Source of the DNA: Thermomicrobium roseum DSM 5159
GTDB lineage: Bacteria; Chloroflexota; Chloroflexia; Thermomicrobiales; Thermomicrobiaceae
NCBI RefSeq assembly: GCF_000021685.1
Contig: NC_011959.1
Location: 806,001-870,000 of the forward strand
Length of the DNA stretch: 64,000 nucleotides
Direction: 5' to 3'
In this document: positions 8,176-16,510 of the stretch, piece by piece
Layout of the letters: each line of letters opens with the position of its first letter
How positions within the stretch are numbered: the first letter of the stretch is position 1
The notes under the pieces: generated by a model
What the model was told of the DNA's origin: nothing
Database searches by the model: none
What the model saw: only the letters and a program-made list of their open reading frames with translations
Made by a program: the position numbers and the translations under genes

Positions 8176-9161
8176 CGTCGCGATTCCTCTTCTCGCTTTG
8201 CATTCGCACCCTGACGGAGAACGAGCACGATCCGTTCGCGATAGAACAGCAAGCTGGCCAAGACCAGCCCTGTCGCCACGTAGCTGTGACTCACCAGCGC
8301 GAACGGTACCGCCGCTGCATTTTGGGTAAAGACTCGTAGAGCCAAAGGGAGCCCCAGTTGGACGACCAGGCTCGCCGCAATGAAGCGCATGGTCGGCCAG
8401 AAGGCGATTCGGCAGATGCCGAGACTATAGATGACAGCACGGAATGGCCCGGCGCCGCTCAAGACGATCGCGTCTTCAACGAAGAAGGTACCGATGTAAA
8501 AAAGGATCGCGAGGACGGCTGTGGCGATCGTGAACAGAACGAGCACAATGTCTCCGAGCCCAAGGAGCGTTGCGCCAAACACGGTGAAACCTGCCAGGAA
8601 CGACAGTCCCACTGCGGCGAGTGCGAGCAATCCAAGGTAGGCAAGCATGACCAGCGTGTTGCGGAGCGTGCTCCGGAAAAGTTGCGCTCGTCGCAGACGC
8701 TCGCCCCGCACCACATACGCCAGTATCGTCCAATAGCTCATGCCCAGGCCGATACTCGCCAAGAAAAGTGCGAACACCACCCCGATACTCGCGGCGAGCA
8801 TGGGCTGAAGAACGAGTGGCTGGTACGGGAGCGCGATGTTGTCTGGACCGAGCGCTGCCACCAAACTCGGAATCAAGCTCGCCAGGATGACGACAGCGTC
8901 GAATTCTGCGCTCAGCATTGGAACCGGTGCGGGTGATTGTCCGGCGAACTCGGGACGGCTGAGCATTTGGTTCACCGCACGCCCGATTTCGTTTACTGAG
9001 ATGCGTGGTCCCAACCAGAGGAGGAGATCCAGCGCAACAACCATCAACGCGAGGTACGGACGGTGATTGAGAATCGTGAACGCCGTCCCGATGGTATCGA
9101 TCACTCCGGCTGGTGCGGGTTCTCGGAGCGAGCGCGATGGTGCAGATTTCACGCTCCTCAC
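8172..9161 (-). CDS. Hypothetical multi-pass membrane protein
   Basis: A 329-residue protein with about six hydrophobic segments, separated by a periplasm-like loop after the first one (region of VNQMLSRPEFAGQ). I do not recognise a characterised family; the layout resembles proteins annotated as glycerophosphoryl-diester-phosphodiesterase-like or YesL-like membrane domains, but no motif proves it. GTG at 9161 is taken as the start; a second GTG at 9152 is also possible because a GAGAGG purine tract precedes it. It overlaps gyrB by 4 bases and follows a mini-zincin gene by 3 bases, so it is in the same transcription unit as gyrB and the wall-synthesis genes. Confidence 0.8.
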   Translation of the reverse strand: MRSVKSAPSRSLREPAPAGVIDTIGTAFTILNHRPYLALMVVALDLLLWLGPRISVNEIGRAVNQMLSRPEFAGQSPAPVPMLSAEFDAVVILASLIPSLVAALGPDNIALPYQPLVLQPMLAASIGVVFALFLASIGLGMSYWTILAYVVRGERLRRAQLFRSTLRNTLVMLAYLGLLALAAVGLSFLAGFTVFGATLLGLGDIVLVLFTIATAVLAILFYIGTFFVEDAIVLSGAGPFRAVIYSLGICRIAFWPTMRFIAASLVVQLGLPLALRVFTQNAAAVPFALVSHSYVATGLVLASLLFYRERIVLVLRQGANAKREEESRR

Positions 9162-9164
9162 CTC

Positions 9165-9542
9165 TCAGTATCGCCCGATTTCCAGCAATCGCTGGTCATC
9201 GATTCCGAAGTAGTGTGCGAGCTCATGCAGAACCGTCTCGCGAACGATGCGGGCAACATCGCGTCGATCACGGGCTGCCCGGCAGATGGGGCCTTGAAAG
9301 AGCGTGATCACGTCCGGTGGTACGAGACCGTATCCTGTCGTCCGCTGCGTCAGTGGCACCCCCTCATAAAGCCCGAAGAGCGTACCGGTGCGCCCCCCGG
9401 CCAGCCGGCGGTGATGCCGCCGCGGTTCGCGCTCGATCACCAGCGCGACGTTGTCCAAAGCTCGTCGAAACTCCTCAGGCAGGCAGCTCAGCGCATCGTG
9501 GACCATGTGCTCGAATTCGCGGCGCGTCACGACGACCGGCAT
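9165..9542 (-). CDS. Small zincin-type metallopeptidase family protein (DUF1025-like)
   Basis: A 125-residue protein with a HELAH zinc motif at residues 106-110 followed by YFGIDD (Asp at 115/116). This HExxHxxGxxD arrangement is that of minimal metallopeptidases of the DUF1025/MpfA type. The N-terminus (MPVVVTRREFEHMVHDAL) matches that family. The frame can be extended to GTG 9557, but ATG 9542 has an AGGGTG binding site and the longer start has none. These mini-zincins have unknown substrates. It sits between the PBP gene and a membrane protein, on the same strand. Confidence 0.88.
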   Translation of the reverse strand: MPVVVTRREFEHMVHDALSCLPEEFRRALDNVALVIEREPRRHHRRLAGGRTGTLFGLYEGVPLTQRTTGYGLVPPDVITLFQGPICRAARDRRDVARIVRETVLHELAHYFGIDDQRLLEIGRY

Positions 9543-9600
9543 GCGACACCCTGTCACTAAACCCGAACAAGTATACCAGAATCGGCCTCACCGGTGAGCG

Positions 9601-11241
9601 TCATCCCGTCCCGACCGCCGCTGCCAAAAGCGTTCTACCGATCGGCAGCGCGACCTGCGCTCCTGATCCACCATGCTCCACGACGACGGCAACGACGACG
9701 CGCCTGTCACCCCGCTCGGCGAAGCCGATAAACCAGGCGTGCGGTGCGCGTTCTCCCACCTCGGCTGTACCTGTCTTACCCCCGACCGTAACTCCCGGGA
9801 TGCGCGCTGCCTGGGCATACCCATGTTCGACCGACCAGGTCATGAGTTCATGCAGGGCTCTCGCTGTTTCTTGGTCAAAGGCGCGTCGCCAAACGCGCGG
9901 CTCGTGATGCCAAACGACTGCTCCAGCCGCGTCACGCGTCTCCTGCACGAGATACGGTTCCGGAAGCGTTCCATCTCTTACGACACCAGTAACGACCAGA
10001 GCCATCTGGAGCGGAGTCACGAGCAACTGTCCCTGCCCGAACGCTGTCTCGGCCAGTCCAGCCGGTGCGCCGAGGAAATCAAGCGAGTCGGTCAATCGAC
10101 TGACCGCGACGGGTAGATCGAAAGGGATGCGTTCACCGAATCCAGCTGCGCGTGCAGTCTCCTCCAGTCGAGAAGCTCCTAAAGCCAGGCCGACCTGAGC
10201 GTAGACCACATTCAAAGAGTAGCCATATGCCTCTCGCAAGGTATAGCTCACACGTGTGGGATCTGGGCGATTCTGTTCGATGATCACGCGCGAATCGATC
10301 ACCAGGGCACCGTCATCCCGATAAACGGTGTCGGGCGTCGCAACACCCGACTGCAAAGCAGCCGCAGCTGTTATCGTTTTGAACGTCGATCCTGGTACGT
10401 ACAACCCTTGGATCGGCCGGAGCAAAAGGGGGCCGCGTCCGTCCTCCCGCAAGCGATCGAGATAGGACGCGGCTCGCCTCACCTCGTCTGCTGAGGCACC
10501 GAGTGGAACGCTGAGCAAATTGGGATCGAATGCCGGTGCAGTGACCAGTGCCAGGACAGCCCCGGTGTCGGCATCGAGCAAGACGATCCCTCCAGAACGA
10601 TCGCCCAGCAACGACTGCCCCAGTTCCTGCAGTCGAGGGTCGATGGTGAGAACGATATCGTTACCGCTTCGCCTCCGGTGGAGAACCCCGTCAAGCCAAG
10701 CTTGCCAGGTAGTGGCTGTTATGCCAGAAAGGTCAGCGTCGTACCGCGCTTCCAAGCCAGCAGCACCGTAAAGACCTGGAGAATAGTAACCGGCCAGATA
10801 CGCGGCACTCGTCAGGTAACGGCGTACTCTGCGTCCATTCTCCAACGTATCCTCTGCGATCACCGAGCCATCGGACAAGAGGATCTTCCCGCGGGTTATG
10901 GAGCGCTCGAGGGCATAGCGTCGCACGTCGATCACACCACTCGTCGGGTCGCTCGTTCGAGCGAGAATCCGCTCACGGTCGAAAAGTTGTGCCCGCAGAA
11001 TCTGCACAGTGACTAAACCGAAGCCGAGCGTAAGCACCAAGGCGACATGCAAGAGCGGGTGCCCACGCCGGCGAGCGAGTCGGCGAATCTCTGGCGCGAG
11101 TGCGGTCGCCCAAAGAACGCCAGCGACGAGAAGTAGAGCGAACCAGGTCGGATCAGTCCGATCGTTCGTCCGTACGATCCCGTAGGCGAGGACGCAGAGG
11201 GAGGCCAAAAATGCTGCTGCTGGGACGACTCTCCATACCAT
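9601..11241 (-). CDS. Class B penicillin-binding protein (PbpA/FtsI-like transpeptidase)
   Basis: A 546-residue peptidoglycan transpeptidase. Active-site motifs are complete: STFK (285-288), SLN (342-344) and KTG (489-491). A non-penicillin-binding pedestal domain lies around 110-195. The N-terminus has three hydrophobic segments (about 5-22, 33-49 and 63-82), where most class B PBPs have one. It cross-links stem peptides outside the membrane. It lies 3 bases after a RodA/FtsW-type polymerase gene, the usual SEDS-bPBP pairing (compare rodA-pbpA of actinobacteria), so the two proteins are expected to act as one wall synthase. Whether it serves elongation or division cannot be decided. Confidence 0.93.
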   Translation of the reverse strand: MVWRVVPAAAFLASLCVLAYGIVRTNDRTDPTWFALLLVAGVLWATALAPEIRRLARRRGHPLLHVALVLTLGFGLVTVQILRAQLFDRERILARTSDPTSGVIDVRRYALERSITRGKILLSDGSVIAEDTLENGRRVRRYLTSAAYLAGYYSPGLYGAAGLEARYDADLSGITATTWQAWLDGVLHRRRSGNDIVLTIDPRLQELGQSLLGDRSGGIVLLDADTGAVLALVTAPAFDPNLLSVPLGASADEVRRAASYLDRLREDGRGPLLLRPIQGLYVPGSTFKTITAAAALQSGVATPDTVYRDDGALVIDSRVIIEQNRPDPTRVSYTLREAYGYSLNVVYAQVGLALGASRLEETARAAGFGERIPFDLPVAVSRLTDSLDFLGAPAGLAETAFGQGQLLVTPLQMALVVTGVVRDGTLPEPYLVQETRDAAGAVVWHHEPRVWRRAFDQETARALHELMTWSVEHGYAQAARIPGVTVGGKTGTAEVGERAPHAWFIGFAERGDRRVVVAVVVEHGGSGAQVALPIGRTLLAAAVGTG

Positions 11242-11244
11242 CGT

Positions 11245-12549
11245 TCATCCTCGTGCCTGCTCGCTGGCACGGAGCAGCAGTCCGACGATGAGAAAATTCG
11301 TGATCAGCGAGCTCCCACCTGCACTGACGAAGGGTAGGGTGATCCCAGTCAACGGAAGCAGCCGCACGTTTCCACCGAGAATAATGATCGTCTGCAAGCC
11401 GAGAACCGTGACGAGTCCGACTGTCAACAAGCGAACGAAGCCGTTTCGGATGCGTAGGGCGATGAACAAACCGCGAAGGATGAGCACGAGATAGAGCGCG
11501 ACGAGGGCGATCGCTCCCAAACTCCCCAGTTCCTCCCCGATAGCAGCGAATGCGTAGTCGGTTGCCACAACCGGTATCGCCTGTGGATACCCGAATCCCC
11601 AGCCGGATCCGAAGATATGGCCATGCGCGAAAGCTAAGTCAGCCTGCACAGGTTGCATGCCCAATCCAGTAGGGTCGCTCCATGGATTCAACCAGATTTG
11701 GATACGCTGCTGGACGCGGGGAAAAACGCGCAGTGCAACGATGACTGCTCCGGCGAAAGCCAGAAGACCTCCGCCAACGTAGTAGCCGCGACCTGATGCT
11801 GCGTACAGCATGACGAGAAAGACACCGTACAGGAGCAATGCATTACCGAGGTCGTTCTGCAAAACGACGGCGAGTACCGCTATTCCCCACATCACGACGA
11901 GCGGGATGAGATAGGGGATGGGAGGCAGCGAAAGTGGTCCGATCCGGTACGAACTCGTCAGGAGCTCGCGGTAGTCGTCGAGATAGCTCGCCAGGAAAAA
12001 TACGAGCAAGACTTTCACGATTTCTCCAGGTTGCACGGTGATCGGTCCGAGATCGAGCCAAAGACGGGCACCCGAACCGAGGTCAGTTCCGAAAAGCATC
12101 GTGAACAATGTCAAGGCTGATGCCCCCAGTGCCCAGGTGTACTTGAAGCGCTTGATCCACTCGAGCCGACGTACCACGGCCACCGTGACCCAGAGTACAG
12201 CGAAAGCGAGCAGGAGATACGCCAGTTGCCGCTGGCTCAGGGATGCCCAGAGCCCGCTACCCCCAACAGTAGGACTGAGACGCTGGCTGAGCAGTAATCC
12301 CAGACAGGCGAGCATCGCGACGATCGGGAGGACGAGCTGATCACCGCGCAGGCCGAGGATCCCGAGCCAAATGCTTGTTAAGCCGAGGACAGTGATGAAG
12401 ACCAGACTGACGGTCAGATCGCTCCACGTCCACCGCGTGGTCCCGACTCGCGCGAGGTAGATCGTCAGCAGGCCCACGAGAGCGGCGGTCGCCGGTACCA
12501 CGAGGAGTTGGAGCTCGAGCCAGCGGACTACCGGACCTCCTCGCTTCAT
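11245..12549 (-). CDS. SEDS-family peptidoglycan polymerase (RodA/FtsW)
   Basis: A 434-residue protein with about ten transmembrane helices. The SEDS signatures are visible: DLGSGARLWLDLGP (the conserved W/P-rich loop), KVLLVFFLASYL, VLQNDLGNALL and, near the end, LPLTGITLPFVSAGGSSL. It polymerises glycan strands from lipid II. Its partner PBP begins 3 bases downstream and mtnP ends 3 bases upstream. RodA and FtsW are hard to separate by eye; the pairing with a PbpA-like protein and the distance from any ftsZ/mur cluster favour RodA slightly. Confidence 0.93.
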   Translation of the reverse strand: MKRGGPVVRWLELQLLVVPATAALVGLLTIYLARVGTTRWTWSDLTVSLVFITVLGLTSIWLGILGLRGDQLVLPIVAMLACLGLLLSQRLSPTVGGSGLWASLSQRQLAYLLLAFAVLWVTVAVVRRLEWIKRFKYTWALGASALTLFTMLFGTDLGSGARLWLDLGPITVQPGEIVKVLLVFFLASYLDDYRELLTSSYRIGPLSLPPIPYLIPLVVMWGIAVLAVVLQNDLGNALLLYGVFLVMLYAASGRGYYVGGGLLAFAGAVIVALRVFPRVQQRIQIWLNPWSDPTGLGMQPVQADLAFAHGHIFGSGWGFGYPQAIPVVATDYAFAAIGEELGSLGAIALVALYLVLILRGLFIALRIRNGFVRLLTVGLVTVLGLQTIIILGGNVRLLPLTGITLPFVSAGGSSLITNFLIVGLLLRASEQARG

Positions 12550-12552
12550 CGA

Positions 12553-13422
12553 TCACCCTGGCAGGTACTTGCCGAGAAGAAGCGAGAATCGCTGCCGTAT
12601 TTCGGGGGAAATCGCAGCTGGGTCGGTCACGATCGCATGCTGGAGCGCAGTGCGACAGCCGCATCGCCCTGGTAGTGCTCGCAGGTACTCGATCAGTGCG
12701 CTGAGGGCACGTTGCGCTGCTTGGACGTTCTGATGCAAGCGCTCCAACACGACCGATACGCTCACCGGTTCTTCTTCGGCATGCCACACATCGTAGTCTG
12801 TCACCAGTGCGAGCAGCGCGAAACAGAGTTCTGCCTCCCGAGCCAGACGAACCTCCGGCATCGCCGTCATACCGATGATGTCCAGTCCCCACGAACGGTA
12901 CAGGTTCGATTCTGCGCGCGTCGAGAACTGTGGGCCTTCGATGCAGATATAAGTCCCTCGGTCGTGGACGCGCACGCCGGCCGCGATCGCTGCTTGGGTG
13001 AGTGCCCACCGCAGTTCCGGGCAAAACGGCTCATCCAGCGTGACATGGACAACCAGGCCGCTCTCATCGAAAAACGAGCGAGGCCGCCGGACAGTTCGGT
13101 CGACGACTTGATCGGGTACGACGAAATCGAGTGGTGCGATCTCCTCGCGGAGACTGCCGACAGCACTCACGGAGACGACCCACTGCACTCCGAGCGACTT
13201 GAGTGCCCAAAAATTGGCCCTGGCTGGTACATTGCTCGGACTGTGCTGGTGCGCACGACCGTGTCGCGGTATGAAAGCGACGCGCATCCCATGGAGTGTT
13301 CCCAGCGTGATGGTATCGCTCGGTCGACCGAAGGGGGTCTCGATGGCGATCTCCTCCACATCGGTGAGCTCCGGCATGCGATAGAGACCGCTTCCACCGA
13401 TCACACCGAGTTCAGCGTCCAT
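12553..13422 (-). CDS. mtnP: S-methyl-5'-thioadenosine phosphorylase
   Basis: A 289-residue nucleoside phosphorylase. Visible signatures are GGSGLYRMPEL at the N-terminus, the PRHGRAHQHSPSNVPARAN phosphate/base site, CIEGPQFSTRAES and IIGMTAMPEVRLAREAELC. The last is the MTAP/PNP family block containing the substrate-recognition residues. It cleaves methylthioadenosine from polyamine synthesis into adenine and methylthioribose-1-phosphate. Inosine/guanosine phosphorylase is an alternative, but the MTAMPE block with its Ser/Thr residues favours MTA. It is the first gene of the minus-strand run reaching gyrB. A 490-residue frame on the opposite strand overlaps it and is judged spurious over this part. 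Confidence 0.9.
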   Translation of the reverse strand: MDAELGVIGGSGLYRMPELTDVEEIAIETPFGRPSDTITLGTLHGMRVAFIPRHGRAHQHSPSNVPARANFWALKSLGVQWVVSVSAVGSLREEIAPLDFVVPDQVVDRTVRRPRSFFDESGLVVHVTLDEPFCPELRWALTQAAIAAGVRVHDRGTYICIEGPQFSTRAESNLYRSWGLDIIGMTAMPEVRLAREAELCFALLALVTDYDVWHAEEEPVSVSVVLERLHQNVQAAQRALSALIEYLRALPGRCGCRTALQHAIVTDPAAISPEIRQRFSLLLGKYLPG

Positions 13423-13491
13423 CAGTTGTCCTTCCCTCGTTCAGTCGGTCCTACGGCGCACGTTACACTTCGCTGGGAGGCCGTGCGCTCG

Positions 13492-14184
13492 ATGCATGTG
13501 CAGGATAACATCGAGTTGCGTCCGGCGACGATCGGTGGCCAGTGGGGCCCTTTTTGGTGGGCCACCTTCCGGGTTCTCTTGGTGCTCCTCGTGTTGACAT
13601 GGTGGGCAACAGTACTCGCGCGGTTGACGCGGCTGTCGCCTGACACCACGAGAACCCCTTCCGTCCTCGCGGCTGGCCTGACCTATCTCCCCGATTCCCG
13701 CGTTCAACTCGAGGGAGATTGGGTGGTGCAGCAGTTAGGCGATGGACGACTCGTTGCCACCAGGACAGCGGGGGATCGCCTCCGGTTTCAATTCGCCGGG
13801 ACTGCTGCCGCTGTCGAGGTGCGTGCTGGACCGGATGCCGGAGCGATTCTCGTGTCGATCGAAAATGCTCATGCTTCGCTCCGCTCCGTCAATCGCTTCT
13901 CGCTCTTGCGATCGTCGGCTCGCCTGGAGATGGTTCCGATCGTGCACAACCTCGTGCCGGGTATTTATCGTGTCGAGGTAACGAACGAGGACGGTGGTGA
14001 ACTGGCGATCCGGGCTCTCGTGATCGAAAACAGTCCGGGGGTGTGGTGGGCATGGCTGCCACCGGTCGTCGTCGGTATCACGTTTCTCGCACATCTACTC
14101 ATCACCTGGTGGAACACGCTGCTGGAAGCCCTCGGTTGGTTCCGCGTCCGACCGGAGAAGAGTGAGAAGAATGCTTCCACGTGA
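13492..14184 (+). CDS. Hypothetical membrane-anchored protein at head of polysaccharide locus
   Basis: A 230-residue protein with one hydrophobic helix near the N-terminus (about 21-44, VLLVLLVLTWW core) and one near the C-terminus (about 183-207, PPVVVGITFLAHLLI). The roughly 135 residues between them are rich in beta-strand-like alternating patterns and probably face outside. I recognise no domain. The open frame reaches back to 12712 but that part lies inside mtnP on the other strand; ATG 13492 is the likely start, with GGGAGG about 11 bases ahead. It overlaps the next gene by 23 bases and so belongs to the polysaccharide operon. A role in chain-length control or export (two-TM layout like Wzz) is only a guess. 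Confidence 0.7.
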   Translation: MHVQDNIELRPATIGGQWGPFWWATFRVLLVLLVLTWWATVLARLTRLSPDTTRTPSVLAAGLTYLPDSRVQLEGDWVVQQLGDGRLVATRTAGDRLRFQFAGTAAAVEVRAGPDAGAILVSIENAHASLRSVNRFSLLRSSARLEMVPIVHNLVPGIYRVEVTNEDGGELAIRALVIENSPGVWWAWLPPVVVGITFLAHLLITWWNTLLEALGWFRVRPEKSEKNAST

Positions 14185-15541
14185 TGAGCGAGGTCGTCGG
14201 ATCGATCCGTACGACTCAGTGCTACTGGCGGGTGCTGCACTCGTTGTGACTGGACTGTTGCTTTCGCAAAGTCTACCGGCTCTCCTTGCAGCTGGACTGC
14301 TTTTGTTCTCTCAAGTTCTCGCAGTTTGGCAACCTCTCTCGGTGCTCTTTCTCATGCCGGTGGGACTCGCCTTTTTCCCACTCGGCTTCTCGGTAGGCTC
14401 TGCTCGCTTTTCTTACCTCGAAGCCACACTTCTCCTCGGGGTCAGCGGGAGTTTTCTCCGATCGACTCTCTCGATGATCGGCGCGCGTGACCGAACAGCT
14501 ACCCTCCGAACGTTTCTTGCACGTCTCACCCGAGCAGACTTTGCGGGACTCGCTCTCGGGTTACTGCTGGCGGGCACAGTGTCGCTCGGAAGCTTGGCCA
14601 ACCCCGACCATGTGCGGGAAGCGTTGCGCGAGTGGCGCTGGACTATTGTTGAACCGGTTCTTTGGTATAGTGTCGCTCTGCTCGCCCTGCGATCGAGCCA
14701 GGATGCTCGGAGGTTGGTCACGCTGTGGGTACTGTCGGCGGCTGGCATGGCAGTTGCCAGCGTTGTGTTGTGGTTCGCTGGAGGTGGGCTCGCTGTCGAA
14801 GGAGTACGGCGCTTGGCGGGCTTTTATCCGCACCCGAATGCAGCGGCGCTCGCGTTGGAGCGTCCTGCTGTCGTCGCTCTCGTATTGGCTGCCGCCGCGA
14901 GAGCACCCTGGTGGTTTTGGTCGACGGCAGCTGCACCGCTTCTTGTAGCGGTGATCCTCACCTTCTCGCGCGGTGCTCTCCTTGGACTCTGGGGCGGGCT
15001 GCTGGTCGGGCTCTGGCAGCTGGGGAAACGGCGCCTGGCTGGCGCATTTCTTCTGACAGGATGTCTTCTCGCGTTTGTTCTGGTGTTACTCTTTCCGGCG
15101 CGACTGCAGGCTGAGCTATGGGCGGGGGGAGATGCACTGCGACTCGCCATTTGGCGTAGTTCCCTCGCCATGATCCAAGACTATCCGCTCACCGGAGTTG
15201 GACTCGATCAATATTTGTACCAATACGTGCCGCGCTATGTGGAGCCGCGAGCCTGGTCGGAGCGGTTCACCAGTCACCCACACAACCTCATTCTCGACTT
15301 TTGGCTTCGGCTGGGTATCGCTGGTCTCCTCCTACTGGGGAGCGCGCTTTGGCTGGTCGTACAGCACGTCCGATCGTCCTCTCGTGATCCCTGGTCAGTC
15401 GCGCTAGTTGCAGGGCTTACGGCTGGCGCGATTCACGGGAGTCTCGATCGCGGATATTTCTCGCCGGATCTCGCAGCCTCGTTCTGGCTGGCGGCTGCCA
15501 TACTAGATCTGCCGCGTCTCGGTGACCAGCGCGGCAGTTGA
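14162..15541 (+). CDS. O-antigen ligase/polymerase-like (Wzy_C) membrane protein
   Basis: A 459-residue protein with about 11 transmembrane helices. The long extracytoplasmic loop carries the Wzy_C signature: LTGVGLDQYLYQYVPRY, followed by SHPHNLILDFWLRLGIAG, the H-N-x-x-L motif of WaaL/Wzy proteins. Such enzymes join or polymerise undecaprenyl-linked oligosaccharides outside the membrane. Start GTG 14162 has GGAGAAGA just upstream; ATG 14171 is an alternative. A second family member follows two genes later, so one may polymerise and the other ligate. Substrate unknown. Confidence 0.86.
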   Translation: MRRMLPRDERGRRIDPYDSVLLAGAALVVTGLLLSQSLPALLAAGLLLFSQVLAVWQPLSVLFLMPVGLAFFPLGFSVGSARFSYLEATLLLGVSGSFLRSTLSMIGARDRTATLRTFLARLTRADFAGLALGLLLAGTVSLGSLANPDHVREALREWRWTIVEPVLWYSVALLALRSSQDARRLVTLWVLSAAGMAVASVVLWFAGGGLAVEGVRRLAGFYPHPNAAALALERPAVVALVLAAAARAPWWFWSTAAAPLLVAVILTFSRGALLGLWGGLLVGLWQLGKRRLAGAFLLTGCLLAFVLVLLFPARLQAELWAGGDALRLAIWRSSLAMIQDYPLTGVGLDQYLYQYVPRYVEPRAWSERFTSHPHNLILDFWLRLGIAGLLLLGSALWLVVQHVRSSSRDPWSVALVAGLTAGAIHGSLDRGYFSPDLAASFWLAAAILDLPRLGDQRGS

Positions 15542-15556
15542 AGACGGGAGGCCATC

Positions 15557-16510
15557 GTGCGCATCTTGGTGACGGGTGGGGCGGGCTTTATCGGTTCCCA
15601 TCTTTGTGAGTCGCTGCTCTTGGACGGTTACCAAGTCATCGCTGTCGACAGTCTCCTGACTGGACGGTTGGGCAACATTCGACACCTTCTGACGCACCCG
15701 TTCTTCCGATTCATCGAGCAGGATGTCACCCAAGGGATCGATATCGAGGCCGATGCCATCTTTCATCTCGCTAGCCCAGCGAGCCCTGTCGGTTACCGGC
15801 AGTATCCGATCGAGACGCTGCTCGTGAACTCGGTCGGTACCTACCACCTGCTGGAACTTGCCAGGCGAGTGCGGGCGCGTTTCGTATTCGCGTCGACCTC
15901 CGAGGTGTACGGTGATCCGCTTATCCATCCACAAAGGGAGGACTATTTCGGGAATGTGAATCCGATCGGACCGCGCAGCTGTTACGACGAGGGCAAGCGT
16001 TTTGGCGAAGCGCTGACGATGGAGTTCGTGCGCTCGTTCGGCGTCGATGCTCGTATCGCGCGCATCTTCAATACCTATGGTCCTCGCATGGATCCAGCGG
16101 ATGGACGCGTCGTGCCCAACTTCATCGTCCACGCTTTGACGGGCGAGCCGATCGAGATTTTTGGTGACGGGATGCAGACCCGTTCACTGTGCTACATCTC
16201 GGACATGGTGCGTGGTCTTCGACTTCTCATGGAACGCGATGGGCTCGCGGGTACGGTGATCAATCTCGGTAATCCTGACGAACGAACTATTCTGGAGCTC
16301 GCCTATCTCGTGAGAGAGTTGACCGGAAATCCGGTTCCGATCGTCTTTCGTCCGGCGCGGCCGGACGACCCAGGCCGGCGATGCCCGGATATCAGCCGGG
16401 CGCGCGCCGTTCTTGGTTGGGAGCCTCGAGTGCCAGTGGAGGAGGGTCTACGGATGACGATCGACTACTTTCAGGACGTACTCGCTCGAGCTGCTGCTTT
16501 CGATGAATGA
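15557..16510 (+). CDS. UDP-glucuronate decarboxylase (UXS-like SDR)
   Basis: A 317-residue extended short-chain dehydrogenase. NAD motif GGAGFIG at 7-13; catalytic STSEVYG (113-119) and YDEGK (Tyr143, Lys147). The segments HLASPASP and NPIGPRSCYDEGKR are the diagnostic UXS blocks separating it from dTDP-glucose dehydratases and GalE. It converts UDP-glucuronate to UDP-xylose (or the 4-keto intermediate), giving a nucleotide sugar for the surface glycan. GTG 15557 follows a GGGAGG site. The next gene overlaps by 8 bases. A plain UDP-sugar epimerase is the alternative but fits the motifs less well. Confidence 0.9.
   Translation: MRILVTGGAGFIGSHLCESLLLDGYQVIAVDSLLTGRLGNIRHLLTHPFFRFIEQDVTQGIDIEADAIFHLASPASPVGYRQYPIETLLVNSVGTYHLLELARRVRARFVFASTSEVYGDPLIHPQREDYFGNVNPIGPRSCYDEGKRFGEALTMEFVRSFGVDARIARIFNTYGPRMDPADGRVVPNFIVHALTGEPIEIFGDGMQTRSLCYISDMVRGLRLLMERDGLAGTVINLGNPDERTILELAYLVRELTGNPVPIVFRPARPDDPGRRCPDISRARAVLGWEPRVPVEEGLRMTIDYFQDVLARAAAFDE

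Noticed and set aside
7075..8214. 379-residue plus-strand frame
   Set aside because: It is antisense to gyrB, whose motifs are intact; composition is that of a shadow frame.
12712..13491. Long plus-strand frame that extends the two-TM protein to 490 residues
   Set aside because: It lies antisense to mtnP, has no membrane or domain features in this part, and the conserved minus-strand enzyme explains the DNA.
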